This document shows, piece after piece, positions 33,740 through 33,769 of a DNA stretch of 33,769 bases (its first letter is position 1; each line of letters starts with the position of its first letter). The translations under genes were made by a program, and so were the position numbers. The notes under the pieces were generated by a model. It was not told the DNA's origin. It ran no database searches and saw only the letters and a program-made list of their open reading frames with translations. This DNA is from an uncultured Planctomycetales bacterium (lineage in GTDB: Bacteria > Planctomycetota > Planctomycetia > Pirellulales > S012-138), in contig CALJLD010000188.1 in assembly GCA_937982665.1 (NCBI GenBank), forward strand, positions 1 to 33,769, written 5' to 3'.

Positions 33740-33769
33740 TGGGAGGTACGCAACTCGTGCGTCCGGCGA

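Overview
The window looks like planctomycete DNA, probably from the Pirellulaceae or a close relative. The evidence is a one-cysteine sulfatase with a signal peptide, several secreted proteins of unknown function, few clear Shine-Dalgarno sites, an ECF sigma factor paired with an RskA-like partner, and a zinc-ribbon tyrosine integrase next to a small HTH/CPGC protein. The assignment rests on family resemblance and not on any marker gene. The first 17 bases are not biological: they match the 3' end of the Illumina TruSeq adapter, so position 18 is a true contig edge.

The left third (426-11547, all minus strand) is the most coherent block. It reads, in transcription order: a CNNM/CorC membrane protein, a double glutaminase, a transglutaminase carrying a degenerate class II glutamine-amidotransferase-like domain, a transglutaminase-DUF2126 putative amidoligase, a circularly permuted ATP-grasp enzyme and an alpha-E protein. 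Gaps are 16, 5, 46, 89 and 1 bases. The last four match the predicted amidoligase/peptide-modification cluster built around alpha-E, permuted ATP-grasp, transglutaminase and DUF2126. The addition of a glutaminase whose second half has lost its catalytic Ser, Lys and Tyr but kept its glutamine-contacting residues is the most unusual feature of the window. A CorA transporter diverges from the operon.

The middle (13310-24178) holds an ECF sigma/anti-sigma pair coupled by an ATGA overlap, a probably 5'-degraded CIA30 gene, an SDR/DUF2867 protein, then a gene-poor stretch (16625-17929) with the second copy of the repeat that also starts the window. After it come small membrane or secreted proteins of unknown function, an RDD protein, a frameshifted HNH endonuclease, a HELGH membrane protein and a sulfatase.

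The right part has a secreted SxxK serine hydrolase, a cobalamin-binding protein with the W-x9-EH photosensor motif but no DNA-binding domain, and a secreted S9 peptidase fused to a second alpha/beta-hydrolase. It ends in a decayed mobile-element remnant, where a tyrosine integrase with at least three frame breaks is joined tail-to-tail to a frameshifted HTH gene. No rRNA, tRNA or CRISPR array was seen.
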